A stretch of DNA of 6,241 nucleotides from DATLWR01 sp035576205 (GCA_035576205.1 DATLWR010000063.1:1-6241); one strand, 5' to 3'; counted from the stretch's first letter, positions 1 to 6,085 are shown. The notes: generated by a model from the sequence alone, not told the origin. Program-made: numbers and translations.

Positions 1-83
1 AGCGCCGTGACCGCTCCGGCAACAGCGACGGCCAATCTAGCAGGGCAAGCTAGCAATAACTGTTTCCGGGTTTAACAACGGGA

Positions 84-1064
84 TCAGAACAGACCGAGCG
101 CATCGACCTCGGTCACCAGTGTCTTCACGGCTTCCAGCGACCGTCCCATCGCCACCTGCTCGTCTGCCGTCAGGTCGAGTTCGATGACCCCTTCCATGCC
201 GCCGCCACCCAGCTTGCACGGTACACCCATGAAGTAGCCGTCAACACCGTACTCCCCTTCCAGGCAGACCGCACAGGGCAGGATACGGTTCTTGTCCTTC
301 AGGATTGCCTCGGCCATCTCCACGACAGCTGCCCCCGGCGCATAGAAGGCCGAGCCGGTCTTCAAGAGCTGCACGATCTCGGCACCGCCCTGCGCCGTAC
401 GCTGGCTGATCGCCTCGATGCGGTCGGCCGGCAACAGCTCGGGCAGCGGCACGCCGGCCACCGTCGAATACCTCGGCAGCGGCACCATCGTGTCGCCGTG
501 GCCACCGAGCACGAAGGCCGACACATCCTCGATCGACACATCCAGCTCCTCGGCGATGAAAGAGCGCATGCGTGCCGAATCGAGCACACCGGCCATGCCG
601 ATCACGCGGGAGCGAGGAAAGCCGGAAACCTGTTTCGCCGTATAGACCATAGCATCGAGCGGGTTGGTCACTAGCAACAGGATGCAGTCCGGCGAATGGG
701 CAACGATGTTTCGCGTCACCTCCGCGACGATCTTCACATTGGTGGAGAGCAGATCGTCGCGACTCATGCCCGGCTTGCGCGCGATGCCGGCGGTGATGAT
801 CACCAGATCCGAGCCCGCCGTATCGGCATAATCCTGCGTGCCGGTTACATGCGCATCGTAGCCCAGGATCGGCGATGCTTCGTACATGTCCAGCGCCTTG
901 CCCTGCGGCACGCCCTCGACAACGTCCAGCAGCACGATATCGGCCAGCTCCCGTTGCGCCGCCAGGAAGGCTGCCGTCGCCCCGACATGGCCGGAGCCGA
1001 CCACGGTCACCTTCTTGCGCTGAAAAAAGCGGCTGTCTCCCGGTGTTACTCCCGACCAACGCAT
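84..1064 (-). CDS. mdh: NAD-dependent malate dehydrogenase, LDH-like type
   Basis: Predicted to interconvert malate and oxaloacetate with NAD in the cytoplasm (TCA cycle). The protein has 326 residues. A Rossmann nucleotide-binding motif GSGHVG lies at 23-28, and the acidic residue D47 at the end of the second strand favours NAD over NADP. The substrate loop ARKPGMSRDDLL (95-106) carries R96 and R102; an arginine at the first position is the family mark of malate rather than lactate specificity. Catalytic residues follow as D162 and R165 (in GVLDSAR) and H189 (in GGHGD). Start choice: ATG at 1062-1064 has a perfect AGGAGG at 1070-1075, five bases away. This gives about 16 residues before the usual KKVTVVG beginning, with no ATG, GTG or TTG closer to it. 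The reading frame is open much further upstream, but that part lies opposite the tRNA nucleotidyltransferase gene. No clear terminator follows the stop. Confidence 0.95.
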   Translation of the reverse strand: MRWSGVTPGDSRFFQRKKVTVVGSGHVGATAAFLAAQRELADIVLLDVVEGVPQGKALDMYEASPILGYDAHVTGTQDYADTAGSDLVIITAGIARKPGMSRDDLLSTNVKIVAEVTRNIVAHSPDCILLLVTNPLDAMVYTAKQVSGFPRSRVIGMAGVLDSARMRSFIAEELDVSIEDVSAFVLGGHGDTMVPLPRYSTVAGVPLPELLPADRIEAISQRTAQGGAEIVQLLKTGSAFYAPGAAVVEMAEAILKDKNRILPCAVCLEGEYGVDGYFMGVPCKLGGGGMEGVIELDLTADEQVAMGRSLEAVKTLVTEVDALGLF

Positions 1065-1069
1065 ACCTA

Positions 1070-1075
1070 CCTCCT
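1070..1075 (-). promoter_or_regulatory. Ribosome binding site of mdh
   Basis: AGGAGG on the minus strand, five bases before the ATG at 1064. It fixes the mdh start even though the resulting N-terminus is longer than is usual for the family. Confidence 0.8.
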
Positions 1076-1092
1076 GCGATATTTCTGGCCCC

Positions 1093-1121
1093 AACATAGT
1101 CTTGCCATCGGGGCTTGTCGA
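1093..1121 (-). promoter_or_regulatory. Possible sigma70-type promoter for mdh
   Basis: Read on the minus strand, TCGACA (1121-1116) and TATGTT (1098-1093) are separated by 17 bases. They match the -35 and -10 consensus at 5/6 and 4/6 positions. Transcription would begin near 1086, giving a leader of about 20 bases that contains the AGGAGG. Position and spacing are good, but the match is moderate and the assignment is inference. Confidence 0.4.
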
Positions 1122-1136
1122 ACGTGGAATGCCAGC

Positions 1137-2528
1137 ATGCAGCATTCCTGGGTCACCTCCCTGCCGGAGTACCTCGTCGACGTCTGCCGGCACCTCAAAA
1201 GTGCCGGCGGCCGCGCCTGGCTGGTCGGTGGATCGGTGCGCGACCTCTGCCTCGGCCTGCATCCGAAGGATTTCGACCTGGAGGTCTACGGCCTCGACGA
1301 AAAGCACCTGTTCGAGACGGCAGCCCGGCTCGGCCGCTGCGAAGAGGTCGGCCGCCATTTCGGTGTCATCAAGCTCTGGCAGGGTCACCATGTGATCGAT
1401 ATTGCCCTGCCACGCACCGAGCAAAAGACCGCCGGAGGCCACCGCGGCTTCGATGTGCATCCGGACCCACACCTCGATCCGGCCACCGCCTGCCGGCGTC
1501 GCGATTTCACCATCAACGCGATGATGTACGACCCGCTTACCGACGAACTGCTCGACCCGGCGGGAGGCCGGGACGATCTGGACGCCGGCACCCTGCGCCA
1601 CGTCTCCGGGGCATTCGTCGAGGATCCGCTGCGGCCACTGCGCGGCATGCAGTTCGCCGCCCGTTTCCGGCTGCGCCTGCATCCGGAAACGGCGTCCCTG
1701 TGCAAAAAGCTCCTCGCCGAGGCCGACACCCTGCCCGTCGCCCGCATTTGGGGAGAATGGCAGAAGTGGGCGCATGCCGGGAGCCCGTCCTTCGGACTGC
1801 AAGCACTGGCCGAAAGCAGCTGGCTATCGCGCTATCCGGAACTGGCGGCCCTCGTCGGCTGCCCGCAGCCGCCGCGCTGGCATCCGGAGGGCGACGTCTG
1901 GAACCACACGCTGCAGGCGGTTGATCAGGCGGCGCGCATCGCCGACGAACGCAAGCTGTCGGCAAACGACCGCGAACACCTGCTGTTCGCGACACTCTGC
2001 CACGACCTCGGCAAGCCGGCCTGTACGACCACGGATGCCAGCGGACGGGTCGTTTCGCCCGGCCACAGCGAGCACGGCATCGAGATCACCGCCGCATTCC
2101 TGACACGCATCGGCGCGCCGGGACGTATCCTGGAGAATATCCGCCCCTTGATCCGCGAGCACATGTGCCACATGCACAGCGAACCGACACCGCGCGCCGT
2201 GCGCCGCCTGGCCGCGCGTCTTTCACCGCAATCGATCGTGATGTGGGAGATGCTGGTCGAGGCCGATGCTTCCGGGCGCGCCCCCGCCCCGCCCTCGCGG
2301 CCGGCGCTGGCCTGGCTGCAGGCGGCGGAAGCGATGCAGCATCAGCACGAGAAACCCGTGGCGCTGGTGAACGGCCACTTGCTGGCCGATCTGGGCGTAA
2401 CGCCAGGGCCGGCCATGGGAGCGCTGCTGGCCGAGGCCTATGCGGCGCAGCTCGACGGAGAATTCGACAATGCCGACGACGCCCTGACATGGTGCCACCG
2501 GCACCTTCCGGATACCGGACAGGATTAG
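1137..2528 (+). CDS. cca: CCA-adding tRNA nucleotidyltransferase with HD domain
   Basis: Adds or repairs the 3'-terminal CCA of tRNAs using CTP and ATP; cytoplasmic. The 463-residue protein has the class II nucleotidyltransferase head: GGSVRD at 31-36, the metal-binding DFD at 45-47, RRDFTINAM at 121-129 and EDPLRPLR at 162-169. A C-terminal HD phosphohydrolase domain follows, with H249, H257 and the pair H289-D290 (CHDLGKP). HD domains in this family have been linked to phosphatase and phosphodiesterase activity. It is longer than the roughly 410-residue E. coli enzyme. The start is the only usable in-frame codon near the conserved head: ATG 1137, preceded by a weak GTGGA (1124-1128) eight bases away. 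The gene is divergent from mdh. No terminator is seen after the stop; a promoter for the next gene begins about 17 bases later. The enzyme class is certain; CCA-adding versus a relaxed poly(A) polymerase activity is inferred from overall similarity. Confidence 0.9.
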   Translation: MQHSWVTSLPEYLVDVCRHLKSAGGRAWLVGGSVRDLCLGLHPKDFDLEVYGLDEKHLFETAARLGRCEEVGRHFGVIKLWQGHHVIDIALPRTEQKTAGGHRGFDVHPDPHLDPATACRRRDFTINAMMYDPLTDELLDPAGGRDDLDAGTLRHVSGAFVEDPLRPLRGMQFAARFRLRLHPETASLCKKLLAEADTLPVARIWGEWQKWAHAGSPSFGLQALAESSWLSRYPELAALVGCPQPPRWHPEGDVWNHTLQAVDQAARIADERKLSANDREHLLFATLCHDLGKPACTTTDASGRVVSPGHSEHGIEITAAFLTRIGAPGRILENIRPLIREHMCHMHSEPTPRAVRRLAARLSPQSIVMWEMLVEADASGRAPAPPSRPALAWLQAAEAMQHQHEKPVALVNGHLLADLGVTPGPAMGALLAEAYAAQLDGEFDNADDALTWCHRHLPDTGQD

Positions 2529-2551
2529 TCAACTTTTTGATTTTATTGACT
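2527..2551. repeat. Inverted repeat overlapping the -35 region of the cytochrome promoter
   Basis: AGTCAA (2527-2532) and TTGACT (2546-2551) are perfect 6-base inverted copies with 13 bases between them. The right arm is also the -35 hexamer of the promoter that follows. The arrangement would suit a repressor or activator site, but the T-rich spacer makes chance occurrence possible. Confidence 0.35.
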
Positions 2552-2573
2552 TATTGCAACGACTACCTATACT
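2546..2573 (+). promoter_or_regulatory. Sigma70-type promoter of the cytochrome/hemN cluster
   Basis: TTGACT (2546-2551) and TATACT (2568-2573) with a 16-base spacer match the consensus at 5/6 positions each. They lie in a 72-base AT-rich island (2529-2600) between two GC-rich genes. Transcription would start near 2580, about 20 bases before the first cytochrome ATG. It is the best promoter-like sequence in the window and probably serves all three cytochrome genes and hemN. A palindromic FNR site (TTGAT-N4-ATCAA) is not present here. Confidence 0.7.
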
Positions 2574-2600
2574 CCGAAAAAATCTACCAAAGGATATTTT

Positions 2601-3341
2601 ATGGCACACTATCGCCGCTTCTACGACGCCTCCGTCAGCGAAAAGATCCTCGATACCATGTTCCTGATCACCATCGGCATCGCGATGCTGTTCGCGCTGA
2701 CCTACATCTACTTCACCCACCAGGGCAACGACGGCAAACCCGGCCTGTCGGTCGACGATGTGCGTATCGCTTACTACGGCAAGCACCAGCAAACCCGGCT
2801 GGGTGCGGCCATCAACGGTCCGATGGCGGACCGTTTCGACAGCCCCGAGCAGCAGCAGACCATCACCAAGTGGATCGACAAGGGTGCCGACGAGGAGACC
2901 TTCAACAAGGAGGTCGCCCCGATCGTCAACACGCATTGCATCATGTGCCATTCCGCCGAGGCCGGTCTCGGCCTGCCGCCGCTGACCAGTTTTGCCGACG
3001 TGAAGAAGCTGACCAAAACGGATACCGGCGCCTCGATCCAGAGTCTGGTGCGCGTATCGCACATTCACCTGTTCGGCATCTCCTTCATCCTCTTCTTCCT
3101 GGGCCGCATCTTCATCCTGTGTGAAATGCCGATCATGCTGAAGCGCATCACCGTCGCCATTCCGTTCCTGGCCATGCTGGCGGATATCCTGTCGTGGTTC
3201 GCCACCAAGGTGTTCCCGGACTTCGCCTATGTCGTCATCATCGCCGGCGGCCTGCTCTATACTTCGATCGCGACCCAGATCCTGGTCAGCATCTACCAGA
3301 TGTGGTTCTACAAGCCGAAGATCCAGCCGATCGAGATGTAA
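2601..3341 (+). CDS. Membrane-anchored monohaem c-type cytochrome, four predicted helices
   Basis: I do not recognise a named family. The 246-residue protein has a cationic N-terminus (RRF, residues 5-7) and a first membrane helix at about 16-38. A soluble stretch of about 110 residues carries one haem c motif, CIMCH (C113, C116, H117). Three further helices follow at about 153-175, 178-200 and 207-236. Positive residues (MLKR after helix 2, KPK at the end) fall on the cytoplasmic side, which puts the haem segment in the periplasm, as c-type maturation requires. No Met stands in the usual sixth-ligand place after the haem motif. H154 and H156 (SHIHLFG) sit where helix 2 enters the membrane and could bind this haem, a b-type haem or a quinone; this is inference. 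The start is supported by AAAGGA at 2589-2594, six bases before the ATG. As first gene of the cluster it may pass electrons between the quinone pool and the two soluble cytochromes encoded next. Confidence 0.85.
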   Translation: MAHYRRFYDASVSEKILDTMFLITIGIAMLFALTYIYFTHQGNDGKPGLSVDDVRIAYYGKHQQTRLGAAINGPMADRFDSPEQQQTITKWIDKGADEETFNKEVAPIVNTHCIMCHSAEAGLGLPPLTSFADVKKLTKTDTGASIQSLVRVSHIHLFGISFILFFLGRIFILCEMPIMLKRITVAIPFLAMLADILSWFATKVFPDFAYVVIIAGGLLYTSIATQILVSIYQMWFYKPKIQPIEM

Positions 3342-3350
3342 CCACATATC

Positions 3351-3379
3351 GCGTGGGGTGTTTTTTGGCACCCCCGTGC
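3351..3379 (+). other. RNA hairpin after the membrane cytochrome gene
   Basis: GGGGTG (3355-3360) pairs with CACCCC (3369-3374) around an 8-base loop containing T6. Allowing one bulged C (3375) and two G-U pairs, the stem extends to 3351/3379, about 10 pairs. It starts nine bases after the stop. No T-tract follows, so it is not a standard terminator; a 3'-end protecting or processing role is more likely. Confidence 0.45.
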
Positions 3380-3385
3380 AATCAT

Positions 3386-3399
3386 TTCCCTTACGGGAA
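3386..3399 (+). other. Short hairpin in the leader of the small cytochrome gene
   Basis: TTCCC and GGGAA pair perfectly (5 bp) around the loop TTAC. Alone it is weak. It is the middle one of three consecutive stem-loops that fill the 108 bases between the membrane cytochrome and the small cytochrome. Confidence 0.3.
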
Positions 3400-3406
3400 T
3401 CAAGCA

Positions 3407-3424
3407 GGCAAGCGTATGCTTGCC
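3407..3424 (+). other. Perfect 7-bp hairpin upstream of the small cytochrome gene
   Basis: GGCAAGC (3407-3413) and GCTTGCC (3418-3424) are exact inverted copies with loop GTAT, ending 25 bases before the ATG at 3450. No T-tract follows. Possible roles are a 5' stabilising stem on a processed transcript or a protein-binding palindrome. It covers the TTG at 3420, which argues against that codon as the gene start. Confidence 0.45.
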
Positions 3425-3449
3425 GATGAACAAAAAAACGGAGACCCAG

Positions 3450-3746
3450 ATGAACAAGACAATTGCGTTGGTAATGATTGCGGGCTTTGCTGCCCTGGCC
3501 GCCCAGCCGGCCATGGCGAACGAGCTCGGCGAAAAGATTTTCAAGTCGAAGTGCTCGATCTGTCATGCAATCGACAAGAAGAAGGTCGGCTTTGCCGTCA
3601 AGGACATGAACGCTGACAACGCCGTTCTGAAGGATGTCGTCACCAATGGCCGCAAGGCGATGCCGAAATTCGGCAGCAAGCTTTCGGCTGAAGAGATTGA
3701 TGCGGTCGTCGCCTATCTGGCTGCAAACCGCGACGCTAACCGTTGA
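3450..3746 (+). CDS. Small periplasmic monohaem cytochrome c (class I)
   Basis: A soluble electron carrier exported to the periplasm. The 98-residue precursor has a signal peptide with K3, a hydrophobic core at about 5-18 and the cleavage signal AMA ending at residue 23, leaving a mature protein of about 75 residues. The haem motif is CSICH (C35, C38, H39), and the likely sixth ligand is M71 in KAMPKFG. This fits the short class I cytochromes of the c551/c8 kind, though it is slightly shorter than the usual 80 or so residues. Start: ATG 3450 has GGAG at 3440-3443, six bases upstream, and gives a normal signal peptide. In-frame TTG 3420 and ATG 3426 would add a polar tail before the signal and have no good ribosome site. 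Strong hairpins flank the gene on both sides, which suits a highly expressed, separately stabilised mRNA segment. The redox partner is not shown by the sequence. Confidence 0.93.
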   Translation: MNKTIALVMIAGFAALAAQPAMANELGEKIFKSKCSICHAIDKKKVGFAVKDMNADNAVLKDVVTNGRKAMPKFGSKLSAEEIDAVVAYLAANRDANR

Positions 3747-3755
3747 TCGATCAAC

Positions 3756-3791
3756 TGCCCGGTGCAGGGAAAGCAATCCTTGCGCCGGGCA
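3756..3791 (+). other. Strong 15-bp RNA hairpin after the small cytochrome gene
   Basis: Bases 3756-3770 pair with 3777-3791 without a gap: 13 Watson-Crick pairs and two G-U pairs, around the six-base loop AAGCAA. It begins nine bases after the stop. The following bases are not T-rich, so it should not be an efficient intrinsic terminator. It is well placed to block 3' exonucleases and to hold the upstream cytochrome message at a higher level than the downstream genes. Confidence 0.65.
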
Positions 3792-3830
3792 AATCGGTCG
3801 ACAATAGTTAGCACCGCTATCCATGGGAGA

Positions 3831-3838
3831 GGAGGAGG
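3831..3838 (+). promoter_or_regulatory. Double ribosome binding site of the trihaem cytochrome gene
   Basis: GGAGGAGG, whose second GGAGG (3834-3838) is seven bases before ATG 3846. It supports that start over an in-frame GTG at 3762, which lies inside the hairpin. Confidence 0.75.
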
Positions 3839-3845
3839 AATAACT

Positions 3846-4670
3846 ATGATTCGCTGGCTCGGAGCAATACTTGCACTGATTCTCGTACCGGCTGCACTGC
3901 ATGCCGAGGATATGGAGAATTACGATGGCAAATCCCTGTTCGAGGCAAACTGCGCGATGTGCCATGGCAAGGACGGTTCCGTCAGTGACTATGGCAAAAA
4001 GCTGAAGCCGTTCCCGGCCCGCAACCTGCGCGCGGTTGCCCCGTTTGTTGAGCGTGACGAACTGCGTCGCATCATCACCAACGGCGTCGAAGGCACGGCC
4101 ATGACGCCGAAGAAATACATTCTCGACCCGCTGCAGGTCGAGGCCGTGATCGACTACATCAAGTCCTTCACCTACACACCGAACCTGGCCAATGGCGAGA
4201 AGCGCTTCAAGGCAGTCTGCTCGCAATGTCACGGCATGGACGGGCGTGCCGAAACCGGTATCGGTGCCAAGAACCTCGTCTACACGAAGCTCGACCTGTC
4301 CGGTATCATTCACACCATGCGTTACGGTCGCCCCAACACCCTGATGACCAGCAAGCGGCACCAGCTGACGAACATGGATATCAACGATATCGCGCACTAT
4401 GTCTATTCACTGCGCTACAAGGCCGATGCCGACCGTGGCATGAAGCTCTACGACAAGAGCTGCAAGAGCTGTCATGCCTCGCCGTCCGCCATCAAGCTGA
4501 TCGGCAATGCTGCCGAAAAGCGGACGATCGCCGACCTCGACGATCGCCAGCTTGACCTGCGCATCCGCCACGGCCGCCATATCGACCGGGCCGGCAAGGA
4601 TGTCACCAAGCTTTCCGACGACGACGTCCAGGATCTGCTGGCCTATATGAGGAAATCGACCAAACCATGA
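3846..4670 (+). CDS. Periplasmic trihaem c-type cytochrome
   Basis: A secreted electron-transfer protein of 274 residues. A short signal peptide (R3, hydrophobic 5-18) ends with LHA at residue 20. Three cytochrome c domains follow in tandem, with haem motifs CAMCH (36-40), CSQCH (125-129) and CKSCH (206-210). Domain 1 has M86 and domain 2 has M167 in positions suited to the sixth iron ligand. Domain 3 has no Met there but shows HGRHI, with H242 and H245, so its haem may be His-His ligated and of lower potential; this is inference. The start is set by a strong double Shine-Dalgarno site. It lies 99 bases after the small cytochrome gene, with the 15-bp hairpin in between. Its TGA overlaps the hemN ATG by the ATGA arrangement. 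It may hand electrons to or from the small cytochrome and the membrane cytochrome; the terminal partner is not in the window. I know no specific gene name for it. Confidence 0.93.
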   Translation: MIRWLGAILALILVPAALHAEDMENYDGKSLFEANCAMCHGKDGSVSDYGKKLKPFPARNLRAVAPFVERDELRRIITNGVEGTAMTPKKYILDPLQVEAVIDYIKSFTYTPNLANGEKRFKAVCSQCHGMDGRAETGIGAKNLVYTKLDLSGIIHTMRYGRPNTLMTSKRHQLTNMDINDIAHYVYSLRYKADADRGMKLYDKSCKSCHASPSAIKLIGNAAEKRTIADLDDRQLDLRIRHGRHIDRAGKDVTKLSDDDVQDLLAYMRKSTKP

Positions 4671-6085
4671 CCTCTGGCCCGATTCACGGCGCCTCCCGCA
4701 CGGGAGGCGCCGATCTTTTTGACCTGGAGCTGATCCGCAAGTATGACAAGGCCGGTCCGCGCTATACGTCGTACCCGACGGCGCCGATGTTCCATGCCGG
4801 CGTCGGCCCTTCCGAATACCGGGCCACGCTGGCCGGCGTGGCCGACGAATCGGCACCGCTGTCGATCTACGTCCATATCCCGTTCTGCAATACGGTCTGC
4901 TACTACTGCGGTTGCAACAAGATCGTCACCAAGCAGTACGAGCGGGCCGCGCCCTATCTCGACCTGCTGCTGAAAGAGATCGACATGGTGGCCGCCCAGA
5001 TCGGCAACAAGCGCCAGGTGACCCAGCTGCATTTCGGCGGCGGCACGCCGACCTTCCTGAACGACGACCAGATCCGCAAGCTGGTTGGGCATCTCAAGCA
5101 GCGTTTCAACTTCGCCCCGGATGCCGAGGGCGAATACAGCATCGAGATCGACCCGCGCGAATGCAGCGAGACGACCGTGCGCACGCTGCGCGAGGTCGGC
5201 TTCAACCGCATGAGCATGGGCGTGCAGGATTTCGACCCGATCGTGCAGAAGGCGGTCAATCGCATCCAGAGCAAGGAGATCACGCTGCGCGTGCTGAACG
5301 AGGCGCGCGAGCATGGTTTCGTATCGATGAACATCGACCTGATGTACGGCCTGCCGCACCAGACGGTGGAGACCTTCAACCGCACGCTCGACACCATCAT
5401 CGAGTTCAGCCCGGACCGCATCGCGCTGTTCAACTATGCGCACCTGCCGCACATGTTCATGCCGCAGCGCCGCATCGACGAAGCTGCCCTGCCGTCGGCC
5501 GCCGAGAAGCTGAACATCCTCGAGCACAGCATCAACAAGCTGCTCGAGGCCGGCTACGTGTTCATCGGCATGGACCACTTCGCCAAGCCGGACGACGAAC
5601 TGACCGTCGCCCAGCGCGAAGGCAAGCTGTATCGCAACTTCCAGGGCTACTCCACCATGGCGGACTGCGACCTGATCGGTATCGGCCTGACCTCGATCGG
5701 CTATGTCGGCGGCAGCTTCTTCCAGAACCGCAAGGAGATGGATGCCTATACCGATGCGCTGGATGCGGACGATTTCCCGGTGTTCCGCGGTTACACGCTG
5801 TCGCAGGAGGATCACCTGCGCCGGCACGTCATCATGCGCCTGATGTGCGATTTCGCGCTCGACTTCCGCGTCGTCGAAAAGGAATTCGGCATCAATTTCG
5901 ATGCCCACTTCGCCGATGCGCTGGCCGACCTGCAGCAGATGGCTGCCGATGGCCTGCTCGAGTTGCGGCCGCATGGCATGACGGTGCTGCCCGCAGGCCG
6001 GCTGCTGATCCGCAACATCGCCATGGTCTTCGACGAGTACCTGCGAGCCCGCAAGGACGAGATGAAGTTCTCCAAGGTGATCTGA
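4667..6085 (+). CDS. hemN: Oxygen-independent coproporphyrinogen III oxidase (radical SAM)
   Basis: Converts coproporphyrinogen III to protoporphyrinogen IX without oxygen, the anaerobic step of haem synthesis, in the cytoplasm. The protein has 472 residues against about 457 in E. coli. The conserved LIRKYDKAGPRYTSYPTA stretch covers 22-39. Y68 and H70 (YVHIPFC) precede the 4Fe-4S motif: C74, C78, C81, plus the HemN-specific C83. The SAM-binding GGGTP is at 124-128, and the radical SAM barrel is followed by the helical HemN C-terminal domain. Cysteine positions are shifted by 12 relative to E. coli, so the N-terminus carries about 12 extra residues. Start: ATG 4667 overlaps the previous stop (ATGA); GAGGA at 4649-4653 lies 13 bases away, so translation is probably coupled. 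No ATG, GTG or TTG occurs between it and the conserved block; the next ATG (4787) would remove that block. Codons 7-18 contain a terminator-like hairpin. It probably supplies haem to the upstream cytochromes. Confidence 0.95.
   Translation: MTSGPIHGASRTGGADLFDLELIRKYDKAGPRYTSYPTAPMFHAGVGPSEYRATLAGVADESAPLSIYVHIPFCNTVCYYCGCNKIVTKQYERAAPYLDLLLKEIDMVAAQIGNKRQVTQLHFGGGTPTFLNDDQIRKLVGHLKQRFNFAPDAEGEYSIEIDPRECSETTVRTLREVGFNRMSMGVQDFDPIVQKAVNRIQSKEITLRVLNEAREHGFVSMNIDLMYGLPHQTVETFNRTLDTIIEFSPDRIALFNYAHLPHMFMPQRRIDEAALPSAAEKLNILEHSINKLLEAGYVFIGMDHFAKPDDELTVAQREGKLYRNFQGYSTMADCDLIGIGLTSIGYVGGSFFQNRKEMDAYTDALDADDFPVFRGYTLSQEDHLRRHVIMRLMCDFALDFRVVEKEFGINFDAHFADALADLQQMAADGLLELRPHGMTVLPAGRLLIRNIAMVFDEYLRARKDEMKFSKVI
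4687..4720 (+). terminator. Intrinsic-terminator-like hairpin inside the hemN start
   Basis: Bases 4687-4697 pair perfectly with 4702-4712 (11 bp, ten of them G-C) around the loop GCAC, followed by ATC and T5 at 4716-4720. It lies 16 bases after the stop of the trihaem gene, the normal place for an operon terminator, but it also encodes residues 7-18 of HemN, outside the conserved fold. It may act as an attenuator: ribosomes moving from the trihaem stop into hemN would cover the stem and allow read-through. Confidence 0.7.

Noticed and set aside
4..53. Small inverted repeats downstream of mdh (GCCGT/ACGGC and CTAGC/GCTAG)
   Set aside because: The stems are five pairs or bulged and no T-run follows on the mdh strand, so I do not call a terminator.
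1065..1802. Upstream extension of the mdh reading frame on the minus strand
   Set aside because: The frame stays open only opposite cca. The AGGAGG and ATG at 1064 mark the real start, and the extra residues resemble no domain.
2537..2550. FNR-like site TTGAT-N4-TTGAC
   Set aside because: The second half would need to be ATCAA for an FNR palindrome; the match is only to the left half.
3420..3449. Earlier starts (TTG 3420, ATG 3426) for the small cytochrome
   Set aside because: They place ten polar residues before a normal signal peptide, lack a good ribosome site, and TTG 3420 lies within a hairpin stem.
3762..3845. Earlier start (GTG 3762) for the trihaem cytochrome
   Set aside because: It lies inside the 15-bp hairpin, has no Shine-Dalgarno sequence, and would put charged residues before the signal peptide; ATG 3846 has a strong site.
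2529..4397. 622-codon open frame on the minus strand across the cytochrome genes
   Set aside because: It is antisense to three well-supported cytochrome genes, has no recognisable domain and runs through the intergenic hairpins. Long antisense frames are common in GC-rich coding DNA.
4719..4747. Promoter-like TTGACC-N17-TATGAC within hemN
   Set aside because: A transcript from here would begin after the essential N-terminal block of hemN and could not encode a full enzyme; the first T's belong to the terminator tract.
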